Positions 7,148-18,170 of a stretch of DNA of 64,000 nt are shown here, one piece after another (the stretch's first letter is position 1; each line of letters begins with the position of its first letter). This stretch comes from Prosopocoilus inquinatus. Its lineage: Eukaryota > Arthropoda > Insecta > Coleoptera > Lucanidae. The position numbers and the translations under genes were made by a program. The DNA lies in assembly GCA_036172665.1 (NCBI GenBank), contig JAYKNF010000013.1:4402001-4466000 (forward strand), written 5' to 3'. Under the pieces are notes generated by a model. That model was not told where the DNA came from. It ran no database searches and was given only the letters and a program-made list of their open reading frames with translations.

Positions 7148-7424
7148 ATCGATCGCGTCGAATTCTTTCCGACGTAGAATAAAGTAGCTTTACGAACGTA
7201 ACGTTTATCACACGGCGAGAGATATACGGGGTGATATCGAGAATGTGACCCGAACGCGTGTGTAACAGTGAAAAAGTGTTTAACACTGAAAAAAAGTAAG
7301 TGTTAAAAACAACTGAAAACCTCCAAATTCCATTTCTCCGATGTTACTCCGGTAATCGGAAAAAAGGTTATAAGACGATCGCGGCGGCGGCGGCTGTGTC
7401 GTTTTGCCGGTTAAATTCTTCACG
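7148..7424 (+). repeat. Truncated flank t2 (277 bp, T subtype)
   Basis: Second truncated flank in the same unit, with the identical breakpoint at TTCTTCACG. The GCG run is interrupted (GGCGGCTGTGTCG), a variant shared with the flank at 33039-33315. Confidence 0.92.
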
Positions 7425-7940
7425 AAACCCGGGTTGTCGCGTATCAAACGAAAGGTCTCGCCGAGCGGCGACGGAAAATCGCGTCGGTTCGATTTTTCGA
7501 TCGAAGATGGCGCTGCAATGATCGAAATCGAACGCGTCGAACGTAAACCCGGATTGTCGCGTATCAAACGAAAGGTCTCGCCGAGCGGCGACGGAAAATC
7601 GCGTCGGTTCGATTTCTCGATCGAAGATGGCGCTGCAATGATCGAAATCGAACGCGTCGAACGTAAACCCGGATTGTCGCGTATCAAACGAAAGGTCTCG
7701 CCGAGCGGCGACGGAAAATCGCGTCGGTTCTATTTTTCGATCGAAGATGGCGCTGCAAAGATCGAAATCGAACGCGTCGAACGTAAACCCGGATTGTCGC
7801 GTATCAAACGAAAGGTCTCGCCGAGCGGCGACGGAAAATCGCGTCGGTTCGATTTTTCGATCGAAGATGGCGCTGCAATGATCGAAATCGGACGCGTCGA
7901 ACGTAAACCCGGATTGTCGCCTATCAAACGAAAGGTCTAA
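7425..7940 (+). repeat. 120-bp array R4, about 4.3 monomers
   Basis: A short array starting mid-monomer after the truncated flank. The first three monomers match the start of the preceding array, including TTCTAT. A GCAAAGATC variant (M to K in the + reading) is private to this array. Confidence 0.97.
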
Positions 7941-8745
7941 ATCGATCGCGTCGAATTCTTTCCGACGTAGAATAAAGTAGCTTTACGAACGTAACGTTTA
8001 CCACATGGCGAGAGATATACGGGGTGATATCGAAAATGTGACACGAACGCGTGTGTAACAGTGAAAAAGTGTTTCCACTGAAAAAAAGTAAGTGTTAAAA
8101 ACAACTGAAAACCTCCAAATTCCATTTCTCCGATGTTACTCCGGTAATCGGAAAAAAGGTTATAAGACGATCGCGGCGGCGGCGGCGGCGTCGTTTTGCC
8201 GGTTAAATTCTTCACGATTTGCATTGTGCCGTCGCGTGTACGCTCGACCGAACGCGTCGAGATTTTGACGGAGCTCATTTGAATTTGCCGCCGCGTAAAA
8301 GATGGGATCGACGAGGGTTGGTTGGCAACGATCGCGCGACACTCGCAGTAAGGAAACCTTGACACTTGACATATGTAATATTATATATATGTACGGCCAG
8401 TCGTGGGGCCGGAGCACCGGTGGTCGGAAGGGAGGGGGGGCGTGCTGACTATCGACAATGATCTAACCTGAAAGCGACGCGCGATCTCTTTCGCGTGTGT
8501 CTTGTTACGCCCGCAGTCGGCCCGGCGGCGGAGGGAGTACGTGCGCCTCCGGTCGAACGTGACCTAATCTAAAGCCGCCGACGCGATCTCTTTCGCCGCG
8601 CGGACGCGTTCGAACATAATTTCGACCGTACATATTACGTAAATAGATGAATAAAGCATGCTTTGGATGTTCGTTTGTGATTAAAAAAAAAATGCGAGCG
8701 CGGGGAGGTCGATTCGTTCGCTCTCCGGCCGGCAATTAAAGCGGG
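7941..8745 (+). repeat. Full flank F2 (805 bp, alpha subtype)
   Basis: Same elements as the first full flank. Differences include GTGCGCCTCCGG where most copies have GTGCGCCGCCGG. No gene is recognised. Confidence 0.92.
8650..8655 (+). other. AATAAA poly(A)-type signal, unit 2
   Basis: Intact AAAGCATGCTTT palindrome and GT-rich stretch follow. It is the only such site in a unit that contains three arrays. Confidence 0.45.
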
Positions 8746-9656
8746 AAATTTAAGGGAAAAAATTGAAAAAAATCGATAAAAATTTTAAAAAATTAAAAAT
8801 TAAGAGAACGGAAAAATTGAAAAAATTGGGGAAAAATATTCAAAATTTCGGGGGGAAATTTAAAAAAATCGAGAAAAATCGACAAGAATTCTAAAAATTA
8901 GGGAAACGGATTTCTTAAGTTTCCCAACTTTTTTAAAACATTTCATCACTTCTTACATTTTCCTTCACTTTTTTTCGAAAATTGTTCAAGGTCAACCCAA
9001 CCGACGCCAACCCAAGCGAGGCCAACCCAGACGGCGAAAAAAAATTTAAAAATTAGGAGAACGGAAAAATTGAAAAAATTGGGGAAAAATATTCAAAATT
9101 TCGGGAAAAAATTGAAAAAATCGAAAAAAATAAGAAAAAATTCTAAGAATAGAGGAAGCCGATTATTGACGTTTTACAACTTTTTTAAAACATTTTTCCT
9201 CACTTTCTCTTACATATTCCTTAACTCTTTTTTTTTTAATTGTTCAAGGTCAACTCAAACGGCGCCAACCCAAGCGAGGTCAACCCAGATGACAGAAAAA
9301 TTTTATTTTAAAGTAAACGAAAAAATTTAAAGAATTAGGGAAAAATGTAGTAAATTTCGAGAAAAAATTGAAAAAGATCGAAAAAAAATGGAAAAAATTC
9401 TAAAAATTAAGGAAACCGATTTCTTAAGTTTTCCAACAATTTTTCTCACTTTTTCTTAAACTTTCCTTCCCTTTCTGTTGTAAAATTGTTCAAGGTGAAC
9501 CCAACCGACGCCAACCCAAGCGAGGCCAACCCAGACGGCGAAAAAAAAAATTATAAATTAGGAGAACGGAAAAATTGAAAAAATTGGGGAAAAATACTCA
9601 AAATTTCGAAAATTAGAAAAATCAATTCTTAAAGTTTTCCAACATTCTTCCAAGTC
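8746..9656 (+). repeat. A-rich block A2
   Basis: Four diverged ~250-bp repeats as in the first complete block, with phased A-tracts and TCAAGGTCA sites at the ends of copies 1 and 2. No gene is seen. Confidence 0.93.
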
Positions 9657-9859
9657 CCTAGGTGCCGCGAGCCCCCAAAGGCTAGCGGCCCAAACAGCGC
9701 GCAGCGCTCTCACCTCTTCCGTCCAAACGAAACCTCCGTCTATACAAAGCCTCTGTCCACACAAGCCTCTGTTCATACCCACAAGTGGGCGGAGCGTAGC
9801 GGATCCCACTTGTCATATATAAGAAAAGAAACTCGGAAAAGTGTACTTAAGGGGTTCCT
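9657..9859 (+). promoter_or_regulatory. Promoter-like block P3 (TATA at 9816-9823)
   Basis: All elements of the reference block are intact, including the perfect 9-bp inverted repeat and GC box. Confidence 0.5.
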
Positions 9860-10413
9860 ATGGCGCCGCAATGATCGAAATCGGTCGCGTAGAACGTAAA
9901 CCCGGGTTGTCGCGTATCAAACGAAAGGTCTCGCCGAGCGGCGACGGAAAATCGCGTCGGTTCGATTTTTCGATCGAAGATGGCGCTGCAATAATCGAAA
10001 TCGGACGCGTCGAACGTAAACCCGGGTTGTCGCGTATCAAACGAAAGGTCTTGCCGAGCGGCGACGGAAAGTCGCGTCGGTTCGATTTTTCGATCGAACA
10101 TGGCGCTGCAATGATCGCAATCGGACGCGTCGAACGTAAACCCGGATTGTCGCGTATCAAACGAAAGGTCTCGCCGAGCGGCGACGGAAAATCGCGTCGG
10201 TTCGATTTTTCGATCGAAGATGGCGCTGCAATAATCGAAATCGGACGCGTGGAACGTAAACCCGGGTTGTCGCGTATCAAACGAAAGGTCTCGCCGAGCG
10301 GCGACGGAAAGTCGCGTCGGTTCGATTTTTCGATCGAACATGGCGCTGCAATGATCGCAATCGGACGCGTCGAACGTAAACCCGGATTGTCGCCTATCAA
10401 ACGAAAGGTCTAA
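9860..10413 (+). repeat. 120-bp array R5, about 4.5 monomers
   Basis: Full-type leader with the ATGA overlap (ATG 9871), giving 180 codons to TAA. The monomers alternate between an AATAATCGAAATCGG type and an AAAGTCG...GATCGCAATCGG type, suggesting a local dimer expansion. Confidence 0.97.
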
Positions 10414-10692
10414 ATCGATCGCGTCGAATTCTTTCCGACGTAGAAGAAAGTAGCTTTACGAACGTAACGTTTACCACATGGCGAGAGATATACGGGGTGA
10501 TATCGAAAATGTGACACGAACGCGTGTGTAACAGTGAAAAAGTGTTTCCACTGAAAAAAAGTAAGTGTTAAAAACAACTGAAAAATTCCAAATTCCATTT
10601 CTCCGATGTTACTCCGGTAATCGGAAAAAAGGTTATAAGACGATCGCGGCGGCGGCGGCGGCGGCGTCGTTTTGCCGGTTAAATTCTTCACG
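10414..10692 (+). repeat. Truncated flank t3 (279 bp, alpha subtype)
   Basis: Alpha-type markers (CACATGGCG, GTGTTTCCACTG) with the fixed TTCTTCACG breakpoint. The GCG run is one repeat longer than usual, and GAAAAATTCC replaces GAAAACCTCC. Confidence 0.92.
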
Positions 10693-11805
10693 AAACCCGG
10701 GTTGTCGCGTATCAAACGAAAGGTCTCGCCGAGCGGCGACGGAAAATCGCGTCTGTTCGATTTTTCGATCGAAGATGGCGCTGCAATGATCGAAATCGGA
10801 CGCGTCGAACGTAAACCCGGGTTGTCGCGTATCAAACGAAAGGTCTCGCCGAGCGGCGACGGAAAATCGCGTCGGTTCGATTTTTCGATCGAAGATGGCG
10901 CTGCAATGATCGAAATCGAACGCGTCGAACGTAAACCCGGATTGTCGCGTATCAAACGAAAGGTCTCGCCGAGCGGCGACGGAAAATCGCGTCGGTTCGA
11001 TTTTTCGATCGAAGATGGCGCTGCAATGATCGAAATCGGACGCGTCGAACGTAAACCCGGGTTGTCGCGTATCAAACGAAAGGTCTCGCCGAGCGGCGAC
11101 GGAAAATCTCGTCGGTTCGATTTTTCGATCGAAGATGGCGCTGTAATGATCGAAATCGAAGGCGTCGAACGTAAACCCGGATTGTCGCGTATCAAACGAA
11201 AGGTCTCGCCGAGCGACGGAAAATCGCGTCGGTTCGATTTTTCGATCGAACATGGCGCTGCAATGATCGAAATCGGACGCGTCGAACGTAAACCCGGGTT
11301 GTCGCGCATCAAACGAAAGGTCTCGCCGAGCGGCGACGGAAAATCGCGTCGGTTCGATTTTTCGATCGAAGATGGCGCTGCAATGATCGAAATCGGACGC
11401 GTCGAACGTAAACCCGGGTTGTCGCGTATCAAACGAAAGGTCTCGCCGAGCGGCGACGGAAAATCGCGTCGGTTCGATTTTTCGATCGAAGATGGCGCTG
11501 CAATGATCGAAATCGAACGCGTCGAACGTAAACCCGGATTGTCGCGTATCAAACGAAAGGTCTCGCCGAGCGGCGACGGAAAATCGCGTCGGTTCGATTT
11601 TTCGATCGAAGATGGCGCTGCAATTATCGAAACTGGACGCGTCGAACGTAAACCCGGGTTGTCGCGCATCAAACGAAAGGTCTCGCCGAGCGGCGACGGA
11701 AAATCGCGTCGGTTCGATTTTTCGATCGAAGATGGCGCTGCAATGATCGAAATCGGACGCGTCGAACGTAAACCCGGATTGTCGCCTATCAAACGAAAGG
11801 TCTAA
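10693..11805 (+). repeat. 120-bp array R6, about 9.3 monomers, one with a 3-bp deletion
   Basis: One monomer reads GAGCGACGG instead of GAGCGGCGACGG (around 11211-11219). This is the only indel I found in any 120-bp monomer, and it removes exactly one codon from the + frame. The frame is open to TAA at 11803-11805. Confidence 0.97.
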
Positions 11806-12610
11806 ATCGATCGCGTCGAATTCTTTCCGACGTAGAAGAAAGTAGCTTTACGAACGTAACGTTTACCACATGGCGAGAGATATACGGGGTGATATCGAAA
11901 ATGTGACACGAACGCGTGTGTAACAGTGAAAAAGTGTTTCCACTGAAAAAAAATAAGTGTTAAAAACAACTGAAAACCTCCAAATTCCATTTCTCCGATG
12001 TTACTCCGGTAATCGGAAAAAAGGTTATAAGACGATCGCGGCGGCGGCGGCGGCGTCGTTTTGGCGGTTAAATTCTTCACGATTTGCATTGTGCCGTCGC
12101 GTGTACGCTCGACCGAACGCATCGAGATTTTGACGGAGCTCATTTGAATTTGCCGCCGCGTAAAAGATGGGATCGACGAGGGTTGGTTGGCAACTATCGC
12201 ACGACACGCGCAGTAAGGAAACCTTGACACTTGACATATGTAATATTATATATCTGTACGGCCAGTCGTGGGGCCGGAGCACCGGTGGTCGGAAGGGAGG
12301 GGGGGCGTACTGCCTATCGACAGTGATCTAACCTGAAAGCGACGCGCGAACTCTTTCGCGTGTGTCGTGTTACGCCGGCAGTCGGCCCGGCGGCGGAGAG
12401 AGTACGTACGCCGCCGGTCGAACGTGACCTAATCTAAAGCCGCCGACGCGATCTCTTTCGCCGCGCGGACGCGTTCGAACATAATTTCGACCGTACATAT
12501 TACGTAAATAGATGAATAAAGCATGCTTTGGATGTTCGTTTGTGATTAAAAAAAAAATGCGAGCGCGGGTAGGTCGATTCGTTCGCTCTCCGGCCGGCAA
12601 TTAAAGCGGG
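11806..12610 (+). repeat. Full flank F3 (805 bp, beta subtype)
   Basis: First of four beta-subtype flanks, marked by GAACGCATCGAG, AACTATCGCACG, TATATCTGTACGG, TACTGCCTATCG and GAACTCTTTCGCG. The donor-like GTAAGT is lost here (AAATAAGTG). No gene is recognised. Confidence 0.92.
12515..12520 (+). other. AATAAA poly(A)-type signal, unit 3
   Basis: The hexamer and AAAGCATGCTTT palindrome are intact although the flank is beta subtype; the other three beta flanks have lost the palindrome. Confidence 0.45.
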
Positions 12611-13512
12611 AAATTTAAGGGAAAAAATTTGAAAAAAATCGATAAAAATTTTAAAAAATTAAAAATTAAGAGAACGGAAAAATTGAAAAAATTGGGGAAA
12701 AATATTCAAAATTTCGGGGGGAAATTTAAAAAAATCGAGAAAAATCGACAAGAATTCTAAAAATTAGGGAAACGGATTTCTTACGCTTCCCAACTTTTTT
12801 AAAACATTTCATCACTTCTTACATTTTCCTTCACTTTTTTTCGAAAATTGTTCAAGGTCAACCCAACCGACGCCAACCCAAGCGAGGCCAACCCAGACGG
12901 CGAAAAAAAATTTAAAAATTAGGAGAACGGAAAAATTGGGGAAAAATATTCAAAATTTCGGGAAAAAATTGAAAAAATCGAAAAAAATAGGAAAAAATTC
13001 TAAGAATAGAGGAAGCCGATTATTGACGTTTTACAACTTTTTTAAAACATTTTTCCTCACTTTCTCTTACATATTCCGTAACTCTTTTTTTTTTAATTGT
13101 TCAAGGTCAACTCAAACGGCGCCAACCCAAGCGAGGTCAACCCAGATGACAGAAAAATTTTATTTTAAAGTAAACGAAAAAATTTAAAGAATTAGGGAAA
13201 AATGTAGTAAATTTCGAGAAAAAATTGAAAAAGATCGAAAAAAAGTGGAAAAAATTCTAAAAATTAAGGAAACCGATTTCTTAAGTTTTCCAACAATTTT
13301 TCTCACTTTTTCTTAAACTTTCCTTCCCTTTCTGTTGTAAAATTGTTCAAGGTGAACCCAACCGACGCCAACCCAAGCGAGGCCAACCCAGACGGCGAAA
13401 AAAAAATTATAAATTAGGAGAACGGAAAAATTGAAAAAATTGGGGAAAAATACTCAAAATTTCGAAAATTAGAAAAATCAATTTTTAAAGTTTTCCAACA
13501 TTCTTCCAAGTC
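12611..13512 (+). repeat. A-rich block A3
   Basis: Four ~250-bp repeats. The second copy lacks about 10 bp of its A-tract start (GGAAAAATTGGGG), a deletion shared with the blocks at 21047, 25307 and 60170. No gene is seen. Confidence 0.93.
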
Positions 13513-13715
13513 CCTAGGTGCCGCGAGCCCCCAAAGGCTAGCGGCCCAAACAGCGCGCAGCGCTCTCACCTCTTCCGTCCAAACGAAACCTCCGTCTATA
13601 CAAAGCCTCTGTCCACACAAGCCTCTGTTCATACCCACAAGTGGGCGGAGCGTAGCGGATCCCACTTGTCATATATAAGAAAAGAAACTCGGAAAAGTGT
13701 ACTTAAGGGGTTCCT
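13513..13715 (+). promoter_or_regulatory. Promoter-like block P4 (TATA at 13672-13679)
   Basis: Reference elements intact. Confidence 0.5.
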
Positions 13716-14149
13716 ATGGCGCCGCAATGATCGAAATCGGTCGCGTAGAACGTAAACCCGGGTTGTCGCGTATCAAACGAAAGGTCTCGCCGAGCGGCGA
13801 CGGAAAATCGCGTCGGTTCGATTTTTCGATCGAAGATGGCGCTGCAATGATCGAAATCGGACGCGTCGAACGTAAACCCGGATTGTCGCGTATCAAACGA
13901 AAGGTCTCGCCGAGCGGCGACGGAAAATCGCGTCGGTTCGATTTTTCGATCGAAGATGGCGCTGCAATAATCGAAATCGGACGCGTCGAACGTAAACCCG
14001 GGTTGTCGCGTATCAAACGAAAGGTCTCGCCGAGCGGCGACGGAAAGTCGCGTCGGTTCGATTTTTCGATCGAACATGGCGCTGCAATGATCGCAATCGG
14101 ACGCGTCGAACGTAAACCCGGATTGTCGCCTATCAAACGAAAGGTCTAA
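13716..14149 (+). repeat. 120-bp array R7, about 3.5 monomers
   Basis: Full-type leader; ATG 13727 to TAA gives 140 codons. The last monomer carries AAAGTCG and GATCGCAATCGG, markers shared with the promoter-proximal arrays of units 3, 5 and 8. Confidence 0.97.
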
Positions 14150-14425
14150 ATCGATCGCGTCGAATTCTTTCCGACGTAGAAGAAAGTAGCTTTACGAACG
14201 TAACGTTTACCACATGGCGAGAGATATACGGGGTGATATCGAAAATGTGACACGAACGCGTGTGTAACAGTGAAAAAGTGTTTCCACTGAAAAAAAGTAA
14301 GTGTTAAAAACAACTGAAAACCTCCAAATTCCATTTCTCCGATGTTACTCCGGTAATCGGAAAAAAGGTTATAAGACGATCGCGGCGGCGGCGGCGGCGT
14401 CGTTTTGCCGGTTAAATTCTTCACG
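14150..14425 (+). repeat. Truncated flank t4 (276 bp, alpha subtype)
   Basis: Same breakpoint as the other truncated flanks; alpha-type markers. Confidence 0.92.
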
Positions 14426-15541
14426 AAACCCGGGTTGTCGCGTATCAAACGAAAGGTCTCGCCGAGCGGCGACGGAAAATCGCGTCGGTTCGATTTTTCG
14501 ATCGAAGATGGCGCTGCAATGATCGAAATCGGACGCGTCGAACGTAAACCCGGGTTGTCGCGTATCAAACGAAAGGTCTCGCCGAGCGGCGACGGAAAAT
14601 CGCGTCGGTTCGATTTTTCGATCGAAGATGGCGCTGCAATGATCGAAATCGAACGCGTCGAACGTAAACCCGGATTGTCGCGTATCAAACGAAAGGTCTC
14701 GCCGAGCGGCGACGGAAAATCGCGTCGGTTCGATTTTTCGATCGAAGATGGCGCTGCAATGATCGAAATCGGACGCGTCGAACGTAAACCCGGGTTGTCG
14801 CGTACCAAACGAAAGGTCTCGCCGAGCGGCGACGGAAAATCTCGTCGGTTCGATTTTTCGATCGAAGATGGCGCTGCAATAATCGAAATCGGACGCGTCG
14901 AACGTAAACCCGGGTTGTCGCGTATCAAACGAAAGGTCTCGCCGAGCGGCGACGGAAAATCGCGTCGGTTCGATTTTTCGATCGAACATGGCGCTGCAAT
15001 GATCGAAATCGGACGCGTCGAACGTAAACCCGGGTTGTCGCGCATCAAACGAAAGGTCTCGCCGAGCGGCGACGGAAAATCGCGTCGGTTCGATTTTTCG
15101 ATCGAAGATGGCGCTGCAATGATCGAAATCGGACGCGTCGAACGTAAACCCGGGTTGTCGCATATCAAACGAAAGGTCTCGCCGAGCGGTGACGGAAAAT
15201 CGCGTCGGTTCGATTTTTCGATCGAACATGGCGCTGCAATGATCGAAATCGAACGCGTCGAACGTAAACCCGGATTGTCGCGTATCAAACGAAAGGTCTC
15301 GCCGAGCGGCGACGGAAAATCGCGTCGGTTCGATTTTTCGATCGAAGATGGCGCTGCAATGATCGAAATCGGACGCGTCGAACGTAAACCCGGGTTGTCG
15401 CGCATAAAACGAAAGGTCTCGCCGAGCGGCGACGGAAAATCGCGTCGGTTCGATTTTTCGATCGAAGATGGCGCTGCAATGATCGAAATCGGACGCGTCG
15501 AACGTAAACCCGGATTGTCGCCTATCAAACGAAAGGTCTAA
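14426..15541 (+). repeat. 120-bp array R8, about 9.3 monomers
   Basis: Open in the + frame to TAA. It contains a CGTACCAAACG variant near 14812 that recurs in the next unit, where an additional change produces a stop. It ends with the conserved terminal monomer series (GCATATC with GGTGAC, then GAACAT, then GCGCATAAA, then GCCTATC). Confidence 0.97.
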
Positions 15542-16346
15542 ATCGATCGCGTCGAATTCTTTCCGACGTAGAAGAAAGTGGCTTTACGAACGTAACGTTT
15601 ACCACATGGCGAGAGATATACGGGGTGATATCGAAAATGTGACACGAACGCGTGTGTAACAGTGAAAAAGTGTTTCCACTGAAAAAAAGTAAGTGTTAAA
15701 AACAACTGAAAACCTCCAAATTCCATTTCTCCGATGTTACTCCGGTAATCGGAAAAAAGGTTATAAGACGATCGCGGCGGCGGCGGCGGCGTCGTTTTGC
15801 CGGTTAAATTCTTCACGATTTGCATTGTGCCGTCGCGTGTACGCTCGACCGAACGCGTCGAGATTTTGACGGAGCTCATTTGAATTTGCCGCCGCGTAAA
15901 AGATGGGATCGACGAGGGTTGGTTGGCAACGATCGCGCGACACTCGCAGTAAGGAAACCTTGACACTTGACATATGTAATATTATATATATGTACGGCCA
16001 GTCGTGGGGCCGGAGCACCGGTGGTCGGAAGGGAGGGGGGGCGTGCTGACTATCGACAATGATCTAACCTGAAAGCGACGCGCGATCTCTTTCGCGTGTG
16101 TCTTGTTACGCCCGCAGTCGGCCCGGCGGCGGAGGGAGTACGTGCGCCGCCGGTCGAACGTGACCTAATCTAAAGCCGCCGACGCGATCTCTTTCGCCGC
16201 GCGGACGCGTTCGAACATAATTTCGACCGTACATATTACGTAAATAGATGAATAAAGCATGCTTTGGATGTTCGTTTGTGATTAAAAAAAAAATGCGAGC
16301 GCGGGGAGGTCGATTCGTTCGCTCTCCGGCCGGCAATTAAAGCGGG
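15542..16346 (+). repeat. Full flank F4 (805 bp, alpha subtype)
   Basis: Matches the first full flank closely; all noted elements are present. No gene is recognised. Confidence 0.92.
16251..16256 (+). other. AATAAA poly(A)-type signal, unit 4
   Basis: Palindrome and GT-rich downstream stretch intact. Confidence 0.45.
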
Positions 16347-17257
16347 AAATTTAAGGGAAAAAATTGAAAAAAATCGATAAAAATTTTAAAAAATTAAAAA
16401 TTAAGAGAACGGAAAAATTGAAAAAATTGGGGAAAAATATTCAAAATTTCGGGGGGAAATTTAAAAAAATCGAGAAAAATCGACAAGAATTCTAAAAATT
16501 AGGGAAACGGATTTCTTAAGTTTCCCAACTTTTTTAAAACATTTCATCACTTCTTACATTTTCCTTCACTTTTTTTCGAAAATTGTTCAAGGTCAACCCA
16601 ACCGACGCCAACCCAAGCGAGGCCAACCCAGACGGCGAAAAAAAATTTAAAAATTAGGAGAACGGAAAAATTGAAAAAATTGGGGAAAAATATTCAAAAT
16701 TTCGGGAAAAAATTGAAAAAATCGAAAAAAATAGGAAAAAATTCTAAGAATAGAGGAAGCCGATTATTGACGTTTTACAACTTTTTTAAAACATTTTTCC
16801 TCACTTTCTCTTACATATTCCTTAACTCTTTTTTTTTTTAATTGTTCAAGGTCAACTCAAACGGCGCCAACCCAAGCGAGGCCAACCCAGATGACAGAAA
16901 AATTTTATTTTAAAGAAAACGAAAAAATTTAAAGAATTAGGGAAAAATGTAGTAAATTTCGAGAAAAAATTGAAAAAAATCGAAAAAAAATGGAAAAAAT
17001 TCTAAAAATTAAGGAAACCTATTTCTCAAGTTTTCCAACAATTTTTCTCACTTTTTCTTAAACTTTCCTTCCCTTTCTGTTCTAAAATTGTTCAAGGTGA
17101 ACCCAACCGACGCCAACCCAAGAGAGGCCAACCCAGACGGCGAAAAAAAATTTATAAACTAGGAGAACGGAAAAATTGAAAAAATTGGGGAAAAATACTC
17201 AAAATTTCGAAAATTAGAAAAATCAATTCTTAAAGTTTTCCAACATTCTTCCAAGTC
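16347..17257 (+). repeat. A-rich block A4
   Basis: Four ~250-bp repeats. Copy 3 has the second haplotype (AAAGAAAACG, CCTATTTCTCAAG) instead of AAAGTAAACG and CCGATTTCTTAAG, shared with the blocks of units 5, 6, 8, 9 and 11. No gene is seen. Confidence 0.93.
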
Positions 17258-17460
17258 CCTAGGTGCCGCGAGCCCCCAAAGGCTAGCGGCCCAAACAGCG
17301 CGCAGCGCTCTCACCTCTTCCGTCCAAACGAAACCTCCGTCTATACAAAGCCTCTGTCCACACAAGCCTCTGTTCATACCCACAAGTGGGCGGAGAGTAG
17401 CGGATCCCACTTGTCATATATAAGAAAAGAAACTCGGAAAAGTGTACTTAAGGGGTTCCT
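17258..17460 (+). promoter_or_regulatory. Promoter-like block P5 (TATA at 17417-17424)
   Basis: The loop reads CGGAGAGTAG instead of CGGAGCGTAG, weakening the GC-box match by one base; shared with units 9, 10 and 12. Other elements are intact. Confidence 0.48.
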
Positions 17461-17894
17461 ATGGCGCCGCAATGATCGAAATCGGTCGCGTAGAACGTAA
17501 ACCCGGGTTGTCGCGTATCAAACGAAAGGTCTCGCCGAGCGGCGACGGAAAATCGCGTCGGTTCGATTTTTCGATCGAAGATGGCGCTGCAATGATCGAA
17601 ATCGAACGCGTCGAACGTAAACCCGTATTGTCGCGTATCAAACGAAAGGTCTCGCCGAGCGGCGACGGAAAATCGCGTCGGTTCGATTTTTCGATCGAAG
17701 ATGGCGCTGCAATAATCGAAATCGGACGCGTCGAACGTAAACCCGGGTTGTCGCGTATCAAACGAAAGGTCTCGCCGAGCGGCGACGGAAAGTCGCGTCG
17801 GTTCGATTTTTCGATCGAACATGGCGCTGCAATGATCGCAATCGGACGCGTCGAACGTAAACCCGGATTGTCGCCTATCAAACGAAAGGTCTAA
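17461..17894 (+). repeat. 120-bp array R9, about 3.5 monomers
   Basis: Full-type leader; ATG 17472 to TAA gives 140 codons. The second monomer carries the CCCGTATTG variant also present in the long arrays of units 1, 7 and 12. Confidence 0.97.
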
Positions 17895-18170
17895 ATCGAT
17901 CGCGTCGAATTCTTTCCGACGTAGAAGAAAGTAGCTTTACGAACGTAACGTTTACCACATGGCGAGAGATATACGGGGTGATATCGAAAATGTGACACGA
18001 ACGCGTGTGTAACAGTGAAAAAGTGTTTCCACTGAAAAAAAGTAAGTGTTAAAAACAACTGAAAACCTCCAAATTCCATTTCTCCGATGTTACTCCGGTA
18101 ATCGGAAAAAAGGTTATAAGACGATCGCGGCGGCGGCGGCGGCGTCGTTTTGCTGGTTAAATTCTTCACG
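17895..18170 (+). repeat. Truncated flank t5 (276 bp, alpha subtype)
   Basis: Fixed breakpoint. It carries TTTTGCTGG where other copies have TTTTGCCGG; this variant recurs only in the truncated flank at 31167-31442. Confidence 0.92.

Noticed and set aside
9070..9330. Short + strand ORFs of 70 to 111 codons in the A-rich blocks
   Set aside because: They are lysine- and asparagine-rich translations of A-tracts that change length with small indels between copies.
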